From: Prorocentrum cordatum
Taxonomy: Eukaryota; Sar; Dinophyceae; Prorocentrales; Prorocentraceae
Reading direction: 5' to 3'
NCBI GenBank assembly: GCA_963575745.1
Contig: CAUYUJ010020281.1
Coordinates: forward strand, 711,527 to 775,526
Length of the DNA stretch: 64,000 bases
Each line of letters starts with the position of its first letter. Position 1 is the stretch's first letter. The notes beneath the pieces are model-generated. The model was not told the origin of the DNA. It did no database searches and saw only the letters and a list, made by a program, of their open reading frames with translations. Shown in pieces: positions 24,942 through 36,120 of this stretch. Position numbers and translations under genes: made by a program.

Positions 24942-25610
24942 ACGAAGGAGAAGGCAGGGAGGGCGAGCCGACGTGCGAGGGGGCTGGGAGGGCGGGGGAC
25001 CGTGCGATGCGAGCGCGGACGACCAGCCCCACCCCGCCAACGGCGGAGCCAGCGGCGCCCCCGCCACTGACGGCGCCCCCTGCTGCGCCGCGGGCCCCGC
25101 GGGTGCGGGGCCAGGCAGCCCGCAGCCGTGCCGCCGCCGCCGCGGCCGCCGAGGAGGAAGGCGGGGGTACGGGCGGTGGGACGGGGGTCTCTCACGAGCG
25201 GGGACATGAGCTGGTCTCCGCCCCGCCCTTCACCTTTTGTCGCAAGTGCGGGTATCTCTCTGGCAAGCAGCAGGCGCGTGGTTTGCTGGTCGAGTGCACG
25301 GGGCCCCTGCCTGCATCAAGTCAGCGCACCCCCCCCGCCCTCCGCGAGAGGGCTCGCCGTCGGGACAGGCTCCTCCACGGCCTAAATCCTTACACGGGTG
25401 AAGCCCTGTAAGTTTCTGTCGGGGTGAGAGTGTCTGCTCGTCCTCGGCCCTGGCCTCCGCGGGGTTCGGAGGCGCCTTGTTTCGGTGATCTGGGGATTGC
25501 CTGCTTTCGGTTTCTGGTACTGCCCAGAGGCTCCTAAGCGGCCCATGTGGGCCCGTTGGCACAGGCCACGGTCAGTCGCTCCGATGCTGCTGGACGTGCG
25601 CTCTTGATGG
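24939..25610. other. GC-rich unique segment inside the split unit C
   Basis: This has no counterpart in units A or B. It includes GCC-rich codon-like runs at 25040-25160. No recognisable gene. It is either part of the insertion or flanking sequence carried with the microsatellite. Confidence 0.4.
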
Positions 25611-26930
25611 CCCGACACACACACACTATAAACACAAGGTTTCGCACCACGGGTGTTCAAAAGAAGTTTGCGCGCGCGCTCCTGCACATTGTTTACACAG
25701 CCGTGGGATTTTCACTTGTTTCGTATCATGCTACCAGGCGGGCTTCGCGCGCGCATGTCGGAATCGTTCGGGCGTCTTTGCGCGCGTGCTGTCGCGAGAA
25801 GCCTTTGCAACCAATTATGCGAACTGCGCGCGGGCGTCGTCGTCGTGCGCGCGTGCAGAAATCCGTCGGGTTTTTCGGCGTCGTAGCGATTTTAAAACCA
25901 AGTGCCCGACAACGTATGACAAGAAAACACATGTCTCCACGGCAGCAGTTTTTCAGAGAAGCCCGAGAAAACCATCGGTTGAGCAGCGTTGCCGTTGAAT
26001 TCTGCCACACGGGCCTCTAGCGCCGCATACGAAAGCCATTCGCACGCCCTTGCGCGGTGGTGTGTGTGTGTATATGTGTGAATGTGTGTGTGTGTGTGTG
26101 TTGGGGGGGGAGGGGGGGGGGGGCACGATCCGTGTCAAATAATTCCATGCGGGCCACTTTCGCGCGTCGGCCGCCCGCGCATGTCGAACTCCTTTCCAAA
26201 CCTTCATCACAGACGCGAAGGCGCCGTCATCGTCGTCGGCGTGGTCAGCATCGGCGCGTCTCACTGGCCGCGCCGTCGTCGTTGTCGACATCGCCACCAA
26301 TGTCGCTACTGTCACCATCGCGCCGACCAATGTCGACGTTGCCATGGTACCGCGCCCGCCCAAGTCGCCGACTCGCAGTGAAGCGCCCGCTGGGATGTGC
26401 CCAACGGTCAGCGCCACCACGGCCGCGTCGGTCGCGCCAATCTAGCTGGCCGCTGCGCGCGCGTGCTTGGGTTGGCGCGGCCGCAGAAATGCACCAGCCA
26501 ACGCCAAGTACTCACCGCAATATCCGCCGCATGGGTTCTGCAAATCAAGTTGCGGGTGGGTGGGTCGGATGTTTGCAAAAGCATGGAATGTGCCAACTCG
26601 TTGATAAAAACGTATTGCACCACACATATTGCGCCACATTGATTGCACAACGTTGCTTGCACAACGAAAGTTGCACCTCATATATTGCACAACGTATGCT
26701 GCACCACATTGACGGCACGGAATAGGTTGCACCACATATGCTGCATAATGTAGATTGCAAAGGGCCTGCTGCACCACGCATATTGCACCACGTCGATTGC
26801 ATCGCATATGATGCGCACCACCTATACATGTATGGCATAACATATTTTGCACACCATATATGTGGCCCAGCGTATATTCAAACACATACAGTGCACAACA
26901 AGCATTGCTAGACATTCGCTGTTTTGGGCC
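25611..26930. repeat. Composite repeat, unit C, remainder
   Basis: Resumes with AAACACAAGGTTTCGCACCA, equivalent to position 19928 of unit B. It then shows the CG-rich block (25665-25900), a short (GT)n with G runs at 26060-26125, the GACGCCGTCATCGTC-like block (26150-26560) and TTGCAC units (26600-26905). Confidence 0.75.
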
Positions 26931-27160
26931 TGCGCTGGCTAGCAGATGTGTGCAGATATGTATACGTATCTCGTTGTGCTTGGTTCGGTATAGATATGTA
27001 TGTCGCAAGCCCGTCGAAAGGCTCTGGCCCCACACCCCCAGGAGCCTGCACGCGCAGGCCCCGGGCACTCGGACGATATCTTCGCAACAACTCTCGCTCC
27101 GCCCAGTTTACATGCAGCACACACGCCACAGACCATCAACCCGAGAGCGGAAAAGGACGC
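26931..27160. other. Short unique spacer
   Basis: Nothing recognised between unit C and the following CCT array. Confidence 0.4.
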
Positions 27161-27164
27161 TCCG

Positions 27165-27560
27165 ACCACCTCCTCCTTCTCCACTTCCTCCTCCACTTCC
27201 TCCTCCGACTCCTCACCCCTCCTTCCCCTGCGTTGCCTCCATCCTTGCTCCCTCCCCCCCCTCTCCAAACTTCTCTCTCATCCCTCCCCCCTTTCTCCCT
27301 CCGTCCCTCACTCTCCTTCTCTTCCTGGTCACCCGACCCGCCGCCCTCCTCCCCTCCCCTCCTCCTCCTCCTCCTCCTCCTCCTCCCCTCCTCCTCCTCC
27401 TCCTCCTCCTCCTCCTCCTCCTCCTCCTCCTCCTCCTCCCCTCCTCCAACCCCCGTCCTCCTCCCCTCGTCCTCCTCCTCCTCCATCTCCTCCTCTTTCT
27501 CGCCCGCCTCGCTCCCCCCTCTTCCCACTGTCTTTCCTCCCTCTTCCGCCCTCCCAATCC
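27165..27560. repeat. (CCT)n arrays
   Basis: Interrupted CTC/TCC triplets, densest at 27355-27445. Frames of 110-290 codons on both strands are by-products. Confidence 0.95.
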
Positions 27561-27639
27561 CTATTCGAGAACCCGCGCCAATGGCCCGCAGCAGGTGCGG
27601 GGGAAGACTTGTCGAGGGCTTGGGATCCACATGCTGAAC

Positions 27640-27790
27640 AAACGATCAGGGAATAACGAACGCTCTTAGCATGAGCGTTGCCGTGAGAGGATGAGGAGGA
27701 GGCAGGGCGGAACAATGTATCAAGGAATAACGACGCTCTTGGCATGAGTGGTGCCGTGAGAAGATGAGGGGGAAGAGGCAGGGCGGAACA
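27640..27790. repeat. Two-copy direct repeat of about 76 bp
   Basis: Both copies contain AGGGAATAACG or AAGGAATAACG, then CGCTCTTAGCATGAG, and end GGCAGGGCGGAACAA. They are adjacent and head-to-tail. Confidence 0.85.
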
Positions 27791-27817
27791 AACGTCAACA
27801 CGTCCATAGCCTGTCGA

Positions 27818-27955
27818 GGTCTGCGCGGACTTCCTGGGTCGGCGCTGGCCTCCAAAACTTCCTGGCGCGCGGAACGCGCCAGGGGGCGCGTGCCAGACGC
27901 GCCCGCCGAGAAGCTCCGGCGACGGCCCAGGAACTCCGCGTGGAACTCCGACAGG
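27818..27955. mobile_element. GC-rich foldback element, copy 1
   Basis: The arms GTCTGCGCGGACTTCCTGGG and, in reverse, GGAGTTCCACGCGGAGTTCC surround the core CTGGCGCGCGGAACGCGCCA. The same core occurs at 44042-44236 and 54410-54573. It is non-coding. Confidence 0.65.
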
Positions 27956-28309
27956 TCGTGTACATACCGTGCTCTGCTCTTCGAGGACGAGGCAAGGCGG
28001 ACGAGGAGGCATGTCATCGTCGGATCGTGTGCTCCGATCTTCAGCTGGCTCGAGGGAACACAGCACACAGTTGACACACGAAGTAAGAAATTGTGATATA
28101 AGAAAGCTTGGGGCACATTCTCCGTCGATCCTTGGGAGTCTTGGGGTGCCGCAGAGCTTTTGTGGGTCCCTGGGGCCATCGAGGTATAAGAGATTTGCGC
28201 AGGGCACCTTCTGGCAGGCGGACTTCTTACTTTATGTGCCTTCTTTAACAATGGAGCAAAGGGGAAGAGGCGGGGCGAACCCGCATTCACTCTCTCGGGG
28301 GGTCACAAA
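27956..28309. other. Unique sequence, no gene recognised
   Basis: Moderate composition. Overlapping frames on both strands show no domain. TCCTTGGGAGTCTTGGGGTG and neighbouring sequence are not repeated in the window. Confidence 0.35.
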
Positions 28310-28515
28310 ACCGTATGGTGACGGACCACACAGTGACCTCGGAATCCCAAGAGACCTCACCGCGCGGTCAGTCACCGCATGGTCTTGGGATTTTGGAGGC
28401 CCCGGTCGCCCGAGACATCCTCGGTGAACGACCCGAATCCCAAAACTGAGCGGTGACCCCGAATCCGTACTGACTCACCACACGGTGTGGTCACCGTTCC
28501 GTTTGGGAGGACCCC
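28310..28515. repeat. Dispersed repeat with CACGCGGTGTGGTCACCGC motif, copy 2
   Basis: Homologous to 13735-14195. GTGACCTCGGAATCCC, CACCGCGCGGTCAGTCACCG and CACCACACGGTGTGGTCACC occur in order. Several near-palindromes built on GGTGAC/GTCACC suggest strong secondary structure. Confidence 0.6.
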
Positions 28516-29330
28516 GCCTTGACCCTCCCAGATGCGCCCCAGGTGGAGGGGAATGGAATCGCGGCGGTGCCACTTTTGCCAGCAGCAAGGGCGGACAGCG
28601 GGCTGCGGCTGCCAGCGTCAGCGAAAAGCGGGGAGACGGGGGCAAGGGAGGGTGACGGGGATGCCAGGAGGAGGCTCAGTATTGTGATGACGCTGCTGTT
28701 GATTATGACACACAGGACAGGAACCGAGATCCATCGACTGCTGCACGACTCGCAAACGCAAAGGACCTCAGGCGGAAAAATCTCCACTTCAAGAGACATG
28801 TAGCACGCGTGCTAACCCTCTTCGCTTGCCGGAGAAGGCGACTCTGATTACTATGAGGATTGGAGCGCGATGGATGTCCCTGGGCGGAGCTCTACGAGGA
28901 AGACACCTTGGGCGCGAACGCAACGGGCGTCGCCTGCCATTTCCCTCCACCCGACCCCCCCCCCCTGTACTCCACAACCCGCCAATAAGAGGACCCTGCC
29001 ATGGTCTGAATGCCGAGCCCGCCGCCGACGGGGCTGGTAAGCGGGGAGAGGCAAGGAGGGAGGAGGAGGAGGAGGAGGAGGAGGAGGAGGAGGAGGGGCG
29101 GGGAAGAGGAGGAGAGTGGGAAGAGAAGGCCAGCAGGTGGAGGGTGAGGCACGGAGTAAGACAAAGATGGCGAGGAGGAAGAAGAGGGGAGGGAGGAGGC
29201 AGGGAGACGAAGAGGAGGGCATGATGGAAGAGGGGGAGGCAAAGAAGAAGGATGAAACGTAGCACGGCAAGCAGTCCAAGGCTTCTCCCACTCGTTCTCT
29301 GGCTGCTCCGTGGAGCACTCCGCCTAGCGC
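28516..29330. other. Unique sequence with a (GGA)n tract
   Basis: (GGA)n at 29056-29096 and a purine-rich tract to 29230. The remainder shows no gene. Minus-strand Leu/Ser/Pro frames cover the purine tract. Confidence 0.45.
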
Positions 29331-29365
29331 GGCGCGGGTGTCCGCTCAGCCCCGCGGCCGGAGAG

Positions 29366-29450
29366 GGATGATACTTATGCTGATGCTGATGTTGATGCTG
29401 ATGAGCAGGAATGATGTTGATGTTGAAGTTGAAGTTGATAATGATGTTGA
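29366..29450. repeat. Short GAT/CTGATG array
   Basis: About 80 bp of CTGATGTTGATG-type triplets, ended by a 35-bp remnant (29459-29495) of the TACCCTGA element family: AAATTGCTCAAC, then GGAATTC. Confidence 0.8.
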
Positions 29451-29624
29451 GCGGAGCATGAAAATTGCTCAACTTACCCGCGACGGAATTCGAGGTGCAA
29501 CGGGCCACGAGCCAAGCGGGACGGGCGACAGAGAACCCCAAGACCCGGGACCCAGGACCCCCCAACCGCGCGGTCGACGGCCACCACGGGGTAGCCACAC
29601 CCCATCAGTCAGAGCCGCCACGGT

Positions 29625-29741
29625 TCACTATGGTGATGATGATGATGCTGATGATGATGCTGATGCTTATCATGACGATGACGATGATGATGGAGATGCT
29701 GGTGATGATGGTGGTGATGAGGATGATGCTGGGGATGGAGG

Positions 29742-29791
<50 letters not shown>

Positions 29792-29985
29792 GTCATGTAG
29801 ATGGTGGTCATGGTGATGGTGTTGGTGATGCTGCTTTCGATGATGGTGATTATGTTGATGATGAAGAAGATGATGAGGATGCTGCTGGTGATGACGATAC
29901 TGATTATGATGATGCTGTTGATGTTGATGATGGCGATGGTGATGGTGATGCGGCTGCTGCTGCTGCTGATGATCGATCGTAGCTG
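29625..29985. repeat. (GAT)n array
   Basis: Interrupted GATGATGGT/GCT triplets, purest at 29740-29790. Translates to poly-Asp, poly-Met or poly-His/Ile depending on frame. Confidence 0.95.
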
Positions 29986-31183
29986 AGGCGTAGCCAGTTC
30001 TCCGTGTCCAGCAGTCAACTATAACCACGCGCGCTGAGCGCGCGCTTAGGTTCTAGTGTAAGTCGTTGGCTCATGTTCATCCTATGCCTACGCTCAATAA
30101 CGCGATCCCATTCATTCTTGATGTTTCATTTCCTCTCCCCGATCTCCCGGTCCTCCTCTTCTCCCTACTCATCATGTTTCACCGTTTGCCTTTCCCGGTG
30201 TCTGATCTAGCTCCTCGCTTCTTCTCCCCTGTTCGCACGCGCCTCGTGGGCACTGAAGTCCTTGTAAGTTCCGACAGTGCGGTCAACGATGATAGATATA
30301 CGTCTCCCTCATTCAAGTCGTCTTCCTCGTCCTCCTCGTCCATCTCCTTCACGTCCTGGTTGTTCGTTTGATTGTCCTCACTGGTCATCAAATTCACCGC
30401 GTTCCTCCTCACCCTCCTCTTCAGTATCCTTCACCATCCTGTTCATCTTACTCATAATCCTCAGCGGTCTCGTCCTCCACTGCTACGCGGGTACATACTG
30501 TTTCTCGCGCAAGGACGACTGGATGATGGGGGCAGCACTGAGCGGGAACGGAAAATTACTTGCCTGCGTTCTGAAGATGCGGCCGCGGGAGGATCCTCGA
30601 CTGATCCAACTAGACCAAGCCCACCACCCGATTCCGACATCGTGGAGTCTGGATCTGACTATGTAACTCGGTTTGCCTTCCCTGTGGAGGGTTGCTCCTC
30701 CACACCGTTGGCACTGCTTAGCGCGCAGGCGGGACCGTGCGGTGAGCACATCCTCCATTCTGCCACTCTCATTCTGGTCCTTTTCTGCGCGGGGTCGGGC
30801 GCTGCGTCGATGGGATGCGCGTTCGGGCGCTTCCAGGCCGCCTTGACGTCTAGTGGTGCCCCCTGGCGGCCTCACACTCGGGCTGATGCTTGGTGGACTG
30901 GCCGCGCCGTACCCCAGGCGGAGCCCCAGATCGAGCTTGCCGCGAGAAAAGCTTGCACCCAGTCCGACGTCTCCTCTCTTAGTGTGGTTGCGGGCTGCAG
31001 GGTGTGGGTGGGCGGCTCCTCCACACTGTAGCCGCTGCCTAGTTTGCAGGCGAATAAACGGGGGTGAGAACACCCCCCCCACTCCGCGTTCCACGTTTTC
31101 CTCGGCAGGTCTCTGGAATGAACCCCTCTCCCACCCCGCCTTGAGCCAGCAGGGTCTCGCTGCGTCTGTCCTGCCAGGTGCTG

Positions 31184-31216
<33 letters not shown>

Positions 31217-31515
31217 CCAGGCGCCTTGCTATTTAGGGAGCCCTGTTTGGAATTTACTCGCAACATTTTTCTCGGTGCTTTTCCAGTCCGTCCAGCCCCC
31301 CACGGCTGGTTGGCCTCAGGCGCAACGACGCCCCCTCAGGGTGGCCTCGCCAGCCTCCTGTTCTATCGTGGCAGCTGTCGCTGGTGCCAAACAAATGCTT
31401 AGCCCTCCATTTTTCCCTACCTAGGCTCTGCCTAGAAGGGTTCTTACTCACTGTGCTGAAAGGGGCCGGGCAGTGGAACTCGCCCCGGGCGGTTCCCCCG
31501 GCATCCGCCCCGCGG
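29986..31515. other. Unique sequence with minor repeats, no gene recognised
   Basis: Includes a direct repeat of GGCTCCTCCACAC...GCTGCCTAG type at about 30696-30745 and 31010-31060, and a (CT)n at 31185-31218. Frames up to 219 codons exist on both strands, but none shows a domain I recognise. Confidence 0.35.
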
Positions 31516-31529
31516 TTCCCCCAGTTACG

Positions 31530-32025
31530 TCCCCTTAGCTTAGCGTTGCTTATCTCATCTTAGCTTAGCTTATTTCATCTTAGCTTAGCTTAGCTTCATC
31601 TTAGCTCAGGTTTATCTTAGCTTAACTTACCTTCATCGTAGCTTCGCTAGTTAGCATAGCAGAGCACATCATATCATAACATAGCGTAGCATAGCGCAGC
31701 ACAGCATATCATAGCATAGCCCAGCATAACATAGCGCAGCATAGCATAGCATAGCATAGCATAGCATAGCATAGCATAGCATAGCATAGCATAGCATTGC
31801 GCAGCACAGCACAGCACAGCATAGCACAGCGCAGCATAGCATATAATAGCATATCATAACATAGCATAGCGCAGCTTAGCATACAATAGCATAGCATAGC
31901 ATAGCATAGCACAGCATGCCATAGCATATCACAACTTAGCATAGCATAGCATAGCGCAGCCTAGCATAGCATAGCATAGCGCAGCATCGCATGGCATAGC
32001 ATAGCAGAGTATAGCATAGCAACTA
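31530..32025. repeat. Pentamer satellite (AGCAT)n
   Basis: Begins as CTTAGCTTAGCTT-type units (31530-31640) and becomes (ATAGC)n with ACAGC and GCAGC variants. The longest pure run is 31738-31798. Frames made of CYAML repeats are by-products. Confidence 0.95.
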
Positions 32026-32158
32026 ATGCTGCTTTCCTAGGGGCTCCAACTTCTAGGTAGGGTCGCATTGGGGTAATTTCATATTTGCACCTCATCCTCC
32101 TCCTCTTCCTCCTGCTCCTCCTCTTTCTGCAACTACGGGAAGCATGGGCCGACTCTGC

Positions 32159-32257
32159 CTTGCACTGCGCCCAACCCTCCCCCTTCTCGTAGCACAGGTT
32201 GCCGGACGTCTTGCAACACTTCGTCTTCGAGCAATCGTCCGCGTCCCCGGAGCACTC
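32159..32257 (-). CDS. Cysteine-rich module exon 2
   Basis: A 99-bp minus-strand segment, 33 codons in phase. It encodes ECSGDADDCSKTKCC, then KTSGNLCYEKGEGWAQCK. Cys spacing is C-x6-C-x4-CC-x6-C-x9-C. The upstream boundary is CGGCAG|GAGTGC (an AG acceptor followed by G) and the downstream boundary is TGCAAG|GCAGAG (a GC donor). GC donors and AG-G acceptors are documented for dinoflagellate introns. The module matches 14514-14594 and 50824-50909. The flanks are low-complexity GGA/CCT sequence, so this exon is an island of real coding signal. The parent protein is unknown; the cysteines suggest a secreted or surface disulfide-bonded repeat, which is inference. Confidence 0.65.
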
Positions 32258-32289
32258 CTGCCGAATCGGAGGGCCGATGCCGCTGATGA

Positions 32290-32440
32290 GCAAGGGGAGG
32301 AGTGAGGAGGGGAACCGGGACGGGGGAGGAGGAGGGAGGGCTGGGGGGAAGCGAGGAGGCGAGGAGGGGAAGCGGGACGGGGGAGGAGGGAGGAGGGCTG
32401 GGCGAGGGTGGGGGAGCGCAGCGGCAGGGCAGGAGGGACC
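32290..32440. repeat. GGGGAGGAGG purine minisatellite
   Basis: Imperfect repeats of GAGGCGAGGAGGGGAAGCGGGACGG type. The Gly/Arg-rich frame is a by-product. Confidence 0.75.
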
Positions 32441-32790
32441 AGTATCGAAGCGGGAGGCGGGATCGAGATCGGAATCCCGTCCCTCCTCACCCCGAGGGTG
32501 AGGGGGGGGGGTAGGAAGCAACGCCCGCGCACGCAGCCAGCGCTGCGGACTCTGCAGGTCGACTTTCTTCGGCAGCGCTGCCAGGACGCCCTAGGGCATA
32601 GACGTGCATGCAAGCGTTCTTTCCGCCGAGAGAAAGAAGATCGAGGCACATTCCAAGCCGACACTGGGCTTTGCTGGGGCGCCCCTGCCAAAACTCAAGA
32701 AGGGCTTCTAGGCATCCAGGGGTGATGAATTTCCGTACGGCGCCGCGGTTGCTATTTCCCCACATCCTGAGTGGGGTTCTTGCTGTCCTA
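32441..32790. other. Unique sequence, no gene recognised
   Basis: Short overlapping frames on both strands, none with a domain. Confidence 0.35.
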
Positions 32791-32799
32791 GAACACCCT

Positions 32800-32851
32800 C
32801 TCCTCCTCCTTCTCCTCCTCCTCCTCCCTCCTCCTCCTCCTCCTCCTCCTT
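32800..32851. repeat. (CCT)n tract
   Basis: About 50 bp of CTC triplets before the pentamer satellite. Confidence 0.9.
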
Positions 32852-32854
32852 TAC

Positions 32855-33105
32855 CATACCTACCATCTCATACCATACCGGCCATACCATACCATACAAA
32901 TACCATACCTTCGATACCACACCTACCATACCCCACCTACCATACCAGTCCAACCAGATCTACCATACCAACCCCACAATACCATACCATACCTGCCATA
33001 CCATGCCCTACTATACCATACCAACCATACCATCTCATACACAATACCTACCATACCATACCATACCACACCTACAGTACCACAGCTACCATACCAGACC
33101 TACCA
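32855..33105. repeat. Pentamer satellite (TACCA)n
   Basis: Interrupted CATACCATACCAT units, about 250 bp. It is a second pentamer array, related to (AGCAT)n at 31530-32025 by period but not by exact sequence. Confidence 0.95.
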
Positions 33106-33147
33106 CTCTAGGGAGGCCACGCACGAGAGACCCCTCCCAATCCCACT

Positions 33148-33620
33148 CCTCCAGGGAGGCCCCGCCTGAGCGAGGAGGGTATTCGCAAACCATGTTACTT
33201 ATCAGGTTTCGTGCCCCTCCGATCCCTCCAGGGAGGCCCCGCCTGAGCGAGGAGGGTATTCGCAAACCATGTTATTGATCAGGTTTCGTGCCCCTCCCAC
33301 TCCTCCAGGGAGGCCCCGCCTGAGCGAGGAGGGCATTCGCACACCATGCTGTTGATCAGGTTTCGTGCCCCTCCCACTCCTCCAGGGAGGCCCCGCCTGA
33401 GCGAGGAGGGTATTCGCAAACCATGTTATTGATCAGGCTTCGTGCCCCTCCCACTCCTCCAGGTAGGCCCCGCCTGAGCGAGGAGGGTATTCGCAAACCA
33501 TGTTATTGATCAGGTTTCGTGCCCCTCCCACTCCTCCAGGGAGGCCTCGCCTGAGCGAGGAGGGTATTCGCACACCATGCTATTGATCAGGTTTCGTCTT
33601 CCTCGCACTCCTCCAGGGAC
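33148..33620. repeat. 77-bp tandem array, about six copies
   Basis: CTCCAGGGAGGCCCCGCCTG recurs near 33149, 33226, 33303, 33380, 33457 and 33534, with a final partial at 33611. Units include GTATTCGCAAACCATGTTAT and TTGATCAGGTTTCGTGCCCC. Copies are over 90% alike by eye. The repeat is too long and continuous to be a CRISPR. Confidence 0.95.
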
Positions 33621-34448
33621 GAATGTGCTTCCTGAACCGACGTCCGCTTCCTCCCTGCTGCTCCCCCTCCTTGCCTTCGTTTGCCGTTTCTTTCGCACGT
33701 ACCTTTGCGATGGCCCTTCCTTGCATATTGCTGTTCTTTTGTCTCATTGACCCCACGAAGCCATCAACATCCTTATGTGGGGAACTCCGTTAGCGTAATT
33801 GTTGTTCGTGTCGTGTGCCTACAACCATCGCGCTACCATCAGCAGCGCCGAGCAAGGAACGAAGGGGCTTTAACGGCGGCGGCGAGCCTAGGTTCCCCAT
33901 CCTAAACCTAACGAGCGGCCCGAAACCTAGAGCCGCTCCTGAGCCGCAAATGCTCCTTGTTTCAACGCCTTGACTTGCTTGACTGCGCCGTGACAACTCT
34001 GGGGCCCTGGCCACTTCCTCCGGGGGCCCGCATCCCCTACCTGGGACCGCGCGGACCCTCGCACCTCCGCCCCTCACACCGCGCGACGCCGCCCAGCCTC
34101 GAGAGCAAACCTCGGCCATCGCAGTCCCCCTCCCCCCCTTCCCCCCCGAAGGGCCGCTCGGGGGCTCTCCGCACCCGGAGCGCCCCCGCGACCTCCACGC
34201 CGCTGGGGCCGAGGAGCCGACCCGACGCCGCCCGGCCTCGAGTGCAAAACTTCGGCCGTCGCCCAGGCAGTGCCAAGGGGGGTCATTCACTGATCGGGGG
34301 CGCGCAAGCAGGGACTAGCCATCCATGGATTCGGCGCGCGGCCGCCAAATCCATGGATCGGGGAGGGGCCCTCCTCAAAATGTGGCCGGTGCCGCCCTCG
34401 TTCTGCGGCGGAAGCCCGCGATTTCCCATGGAAACGGGACCCGTCGCT
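33621..34448. other. GC-rich unique sequence with one 40-bp direct repeat
   Basis: CGACGCCGCCCAGCCTCGAG plus the following GCAAACCTCGGCCATCGC (34084-34123) recurs as a variant at 34222-34261. A near-palindrome ATCCATGGAT...ATCCATGGAT lies at 34322-34357. No gene is recognised. Confidence 0.4.
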
Positions 34449-34675
34449 AATCCACGCCCCCCTTGAGTATCGCTTAACCGATCCCCATCCCCAGCGGCGT
34501 GGCCTGGGCCCCACTGGCCGATTAACCCCCCCTAGATGGGGATATAGGTCGTTCCCTTCGGGGTTCGAGGGGTGGATCCCCAACTGGGGTGGTAATTTGG
34601 TGGGGGTCTCGAAGGGGATGGGGATGGGGATCGGTTAAACGATACCCGATGCCGAACTAAATCCACGCCCCCTTG
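34449..34675. mobile_element. Inverted-repeat element flanked by 16-bp direct repeats
   Basis: The left arm TATCGCTTAACCGATCCCCA (34468 on) pairs with the right arm ending GATCGGTTAAACGATA (34644). Direct repeats AATCCACGCCCCC(C)TTG flank it at 34449-34465 and 34660-34675. The centre has a second GATGGGGAT/ATCCCCAT pairing. This looks like a non-autonomous element with duplicated flanks, though 16 bp is long for a target-site duplication, so the direct repeat may be part of the element. Confidence 0.6.
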
Positions 34676-34929
34676 CTCCATGTTGGCGATCGCCGGAACG
34701 AAGGGGGCCCCCGCCTCATCGAGGAAAGGAACCCCCGCTGTGCACTCTGGAAGGTCCCCAGGACGCCCAAAGGCGCCCAAAGACGCCACAAACCCGCTCG
34801 GTCCTCGCCCCTCCTTCCTCCTCGATCCGCGACACCCAGGAACAGCTGGTGACCTCCCCAATGATGCGCCCCCCCCCCCTTGGCACTGCTCAACATCGTG
34901 CCCGGCATGCACCACAGACGATGCGAACC
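34676..34929. other. Unique sequence, no gene recognised
   Basis: GC-rich; nothing identified. Confidence 0.35.
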
Positions 34930-35096
34930 AGACGGGCGGACCATTCCGCCTCGGAGAAGGTAGGGCGGCTCTTTCCGCCAAATTGCATCAGAAGCAGCGA
35001 CGGCAGCGCTCGGCGGAACTCGATGTCACGGGGGCTTGGCGGAAATTTCAGCCCTACTTGCGAACTCGCCCAAAGAACGGCGGATCCTAAGTCAGG
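34930..35096. mobile_element. Truncated relative of the TACCCTGA-ended element
   Basis: Shares GGGCGG...CCGCC hairpins, TTGGCGGAAATTT and the right end GCGGATCCTAAGTCAGG with 11937-12207. No matching left terminus was found, so it is a partial copy. Confidence 0.6.
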
Positions 35097-35219
35097 CGGG
35101 CCGCAAAGGGGGTTCCCCGCGCCGCCAGATCGCCCGCGCCCCGCGCTGCCAAAATGCCACCTCCGAGACGGCCACGGCTCCCCCACGGGGTCGCGCGCGT
35201 GGGGCGCATGCGCCGCCGA

Positions 35220-35460
35220 TGCCGCCGACGACGACGACGACGAAGACGACGACAGCGACGACGACGACGACGGCGACGGCGACAGCGTCGACGGCGGCGG
35301 CGTCGCCGTCGACGCCGCCGCCCACGATGACGATGCCCCGCGGCGTGGGCCGCCAGCGCACTGCCGCTCGGCAACGACAAGCTCACGCGCATCGGCGGCG
35401 GCGGCGGCCCGCGAGGTGGCGACGACGACGACGAGCGTCCTCGTCGACCCAGTCGGCTTT
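35220..35460. repeat. GAC/GCC trinucleotide array
   Basis: (GAC)n at 35226-35290 grades into GTC/GCC and GGC triplets. Poly-Asp on plus and poly-Ser or Val on minus. Confidence 0.9.
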
Positions 35461-35529
35461 GCCGGCCTTGGTGGGGCCCATCTTCCAGCACCTCCAGGGC
35501 TGCGAGTCCTGGGCGCTCCCAGCTTGAAA

Positions 35530-35902
35530 ACGAGAGGGGGGAAGGAAGAGGAGGCGGACAAGGACTAGGAGGAGGAACATGAGGCGGGGGAGGTGCCGAG
35601 GAGGAGATACGGAGGATCCGAAAGGAAGATGCGGGAGGAGCGGGAGGAGGAAGAGGAGGAGGAGGAGGAGGAAAAGGAGGAGATGAAAGGGAGGAGGAGG
35701 AGAAGGAGGAGGATGAGGAGGAGGAGGAAGAGGAGGAGGAACTACAGTCACAAAGCAAACCTGGGCGTGCGACGAAACTCAGCCCCTCAGGGAGAAACTC
35801 ATACCTGGTTTGGGGGGAGCCCAGGAGGAGGAGGAGGAGGAGGAGGAGGAGGAGGAGGAGGAGGAGGAGGAGGAGGAGGAGGAGGAGGAGGAGGAGGAGG
35901 TG
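35530..35902. repeat. (GGA)n arrays
   Basis: Purine arrays at 35555-35745 and a pure (GGA)n at 35818-35902, split by about 70 bp of mixed sequence. Confidence 0.95.
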
Positions 35903-36120
35903 GAAGAGCAGGAAGAGGACCCCCTCTCACTCCAACTTGTGGTGGTGGTGGTGGTGGAAAGCAGGCCCATCATCTCTTGGACTTCTGCAGTGTCGACAGG
36001 CTCAGAAGGGCCCCTCGGCCTGCGAAGGGGCCAGGGGCCAGGGGACACTCAGACAGAGATGGGCACACAGGCGGCCAGAACTAGGACAAGGGCCCCCTGC
36101 GCATTGGGCGCGGCTTCATA
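35903..36120. other. Unique spacer with a short (GTG)n
   Basis: (GGT)n at 35938-35957. Nothing else is recognised. Confidence 0.4.

Noticed and set aside
33148-33620. Regular repeats resembling a CRISPR array
   Set aside because: The 77-bp unit is continuous with no unique spacers, in a eukaryotic context. The same applies to 58560-59820 and 4832-5275.
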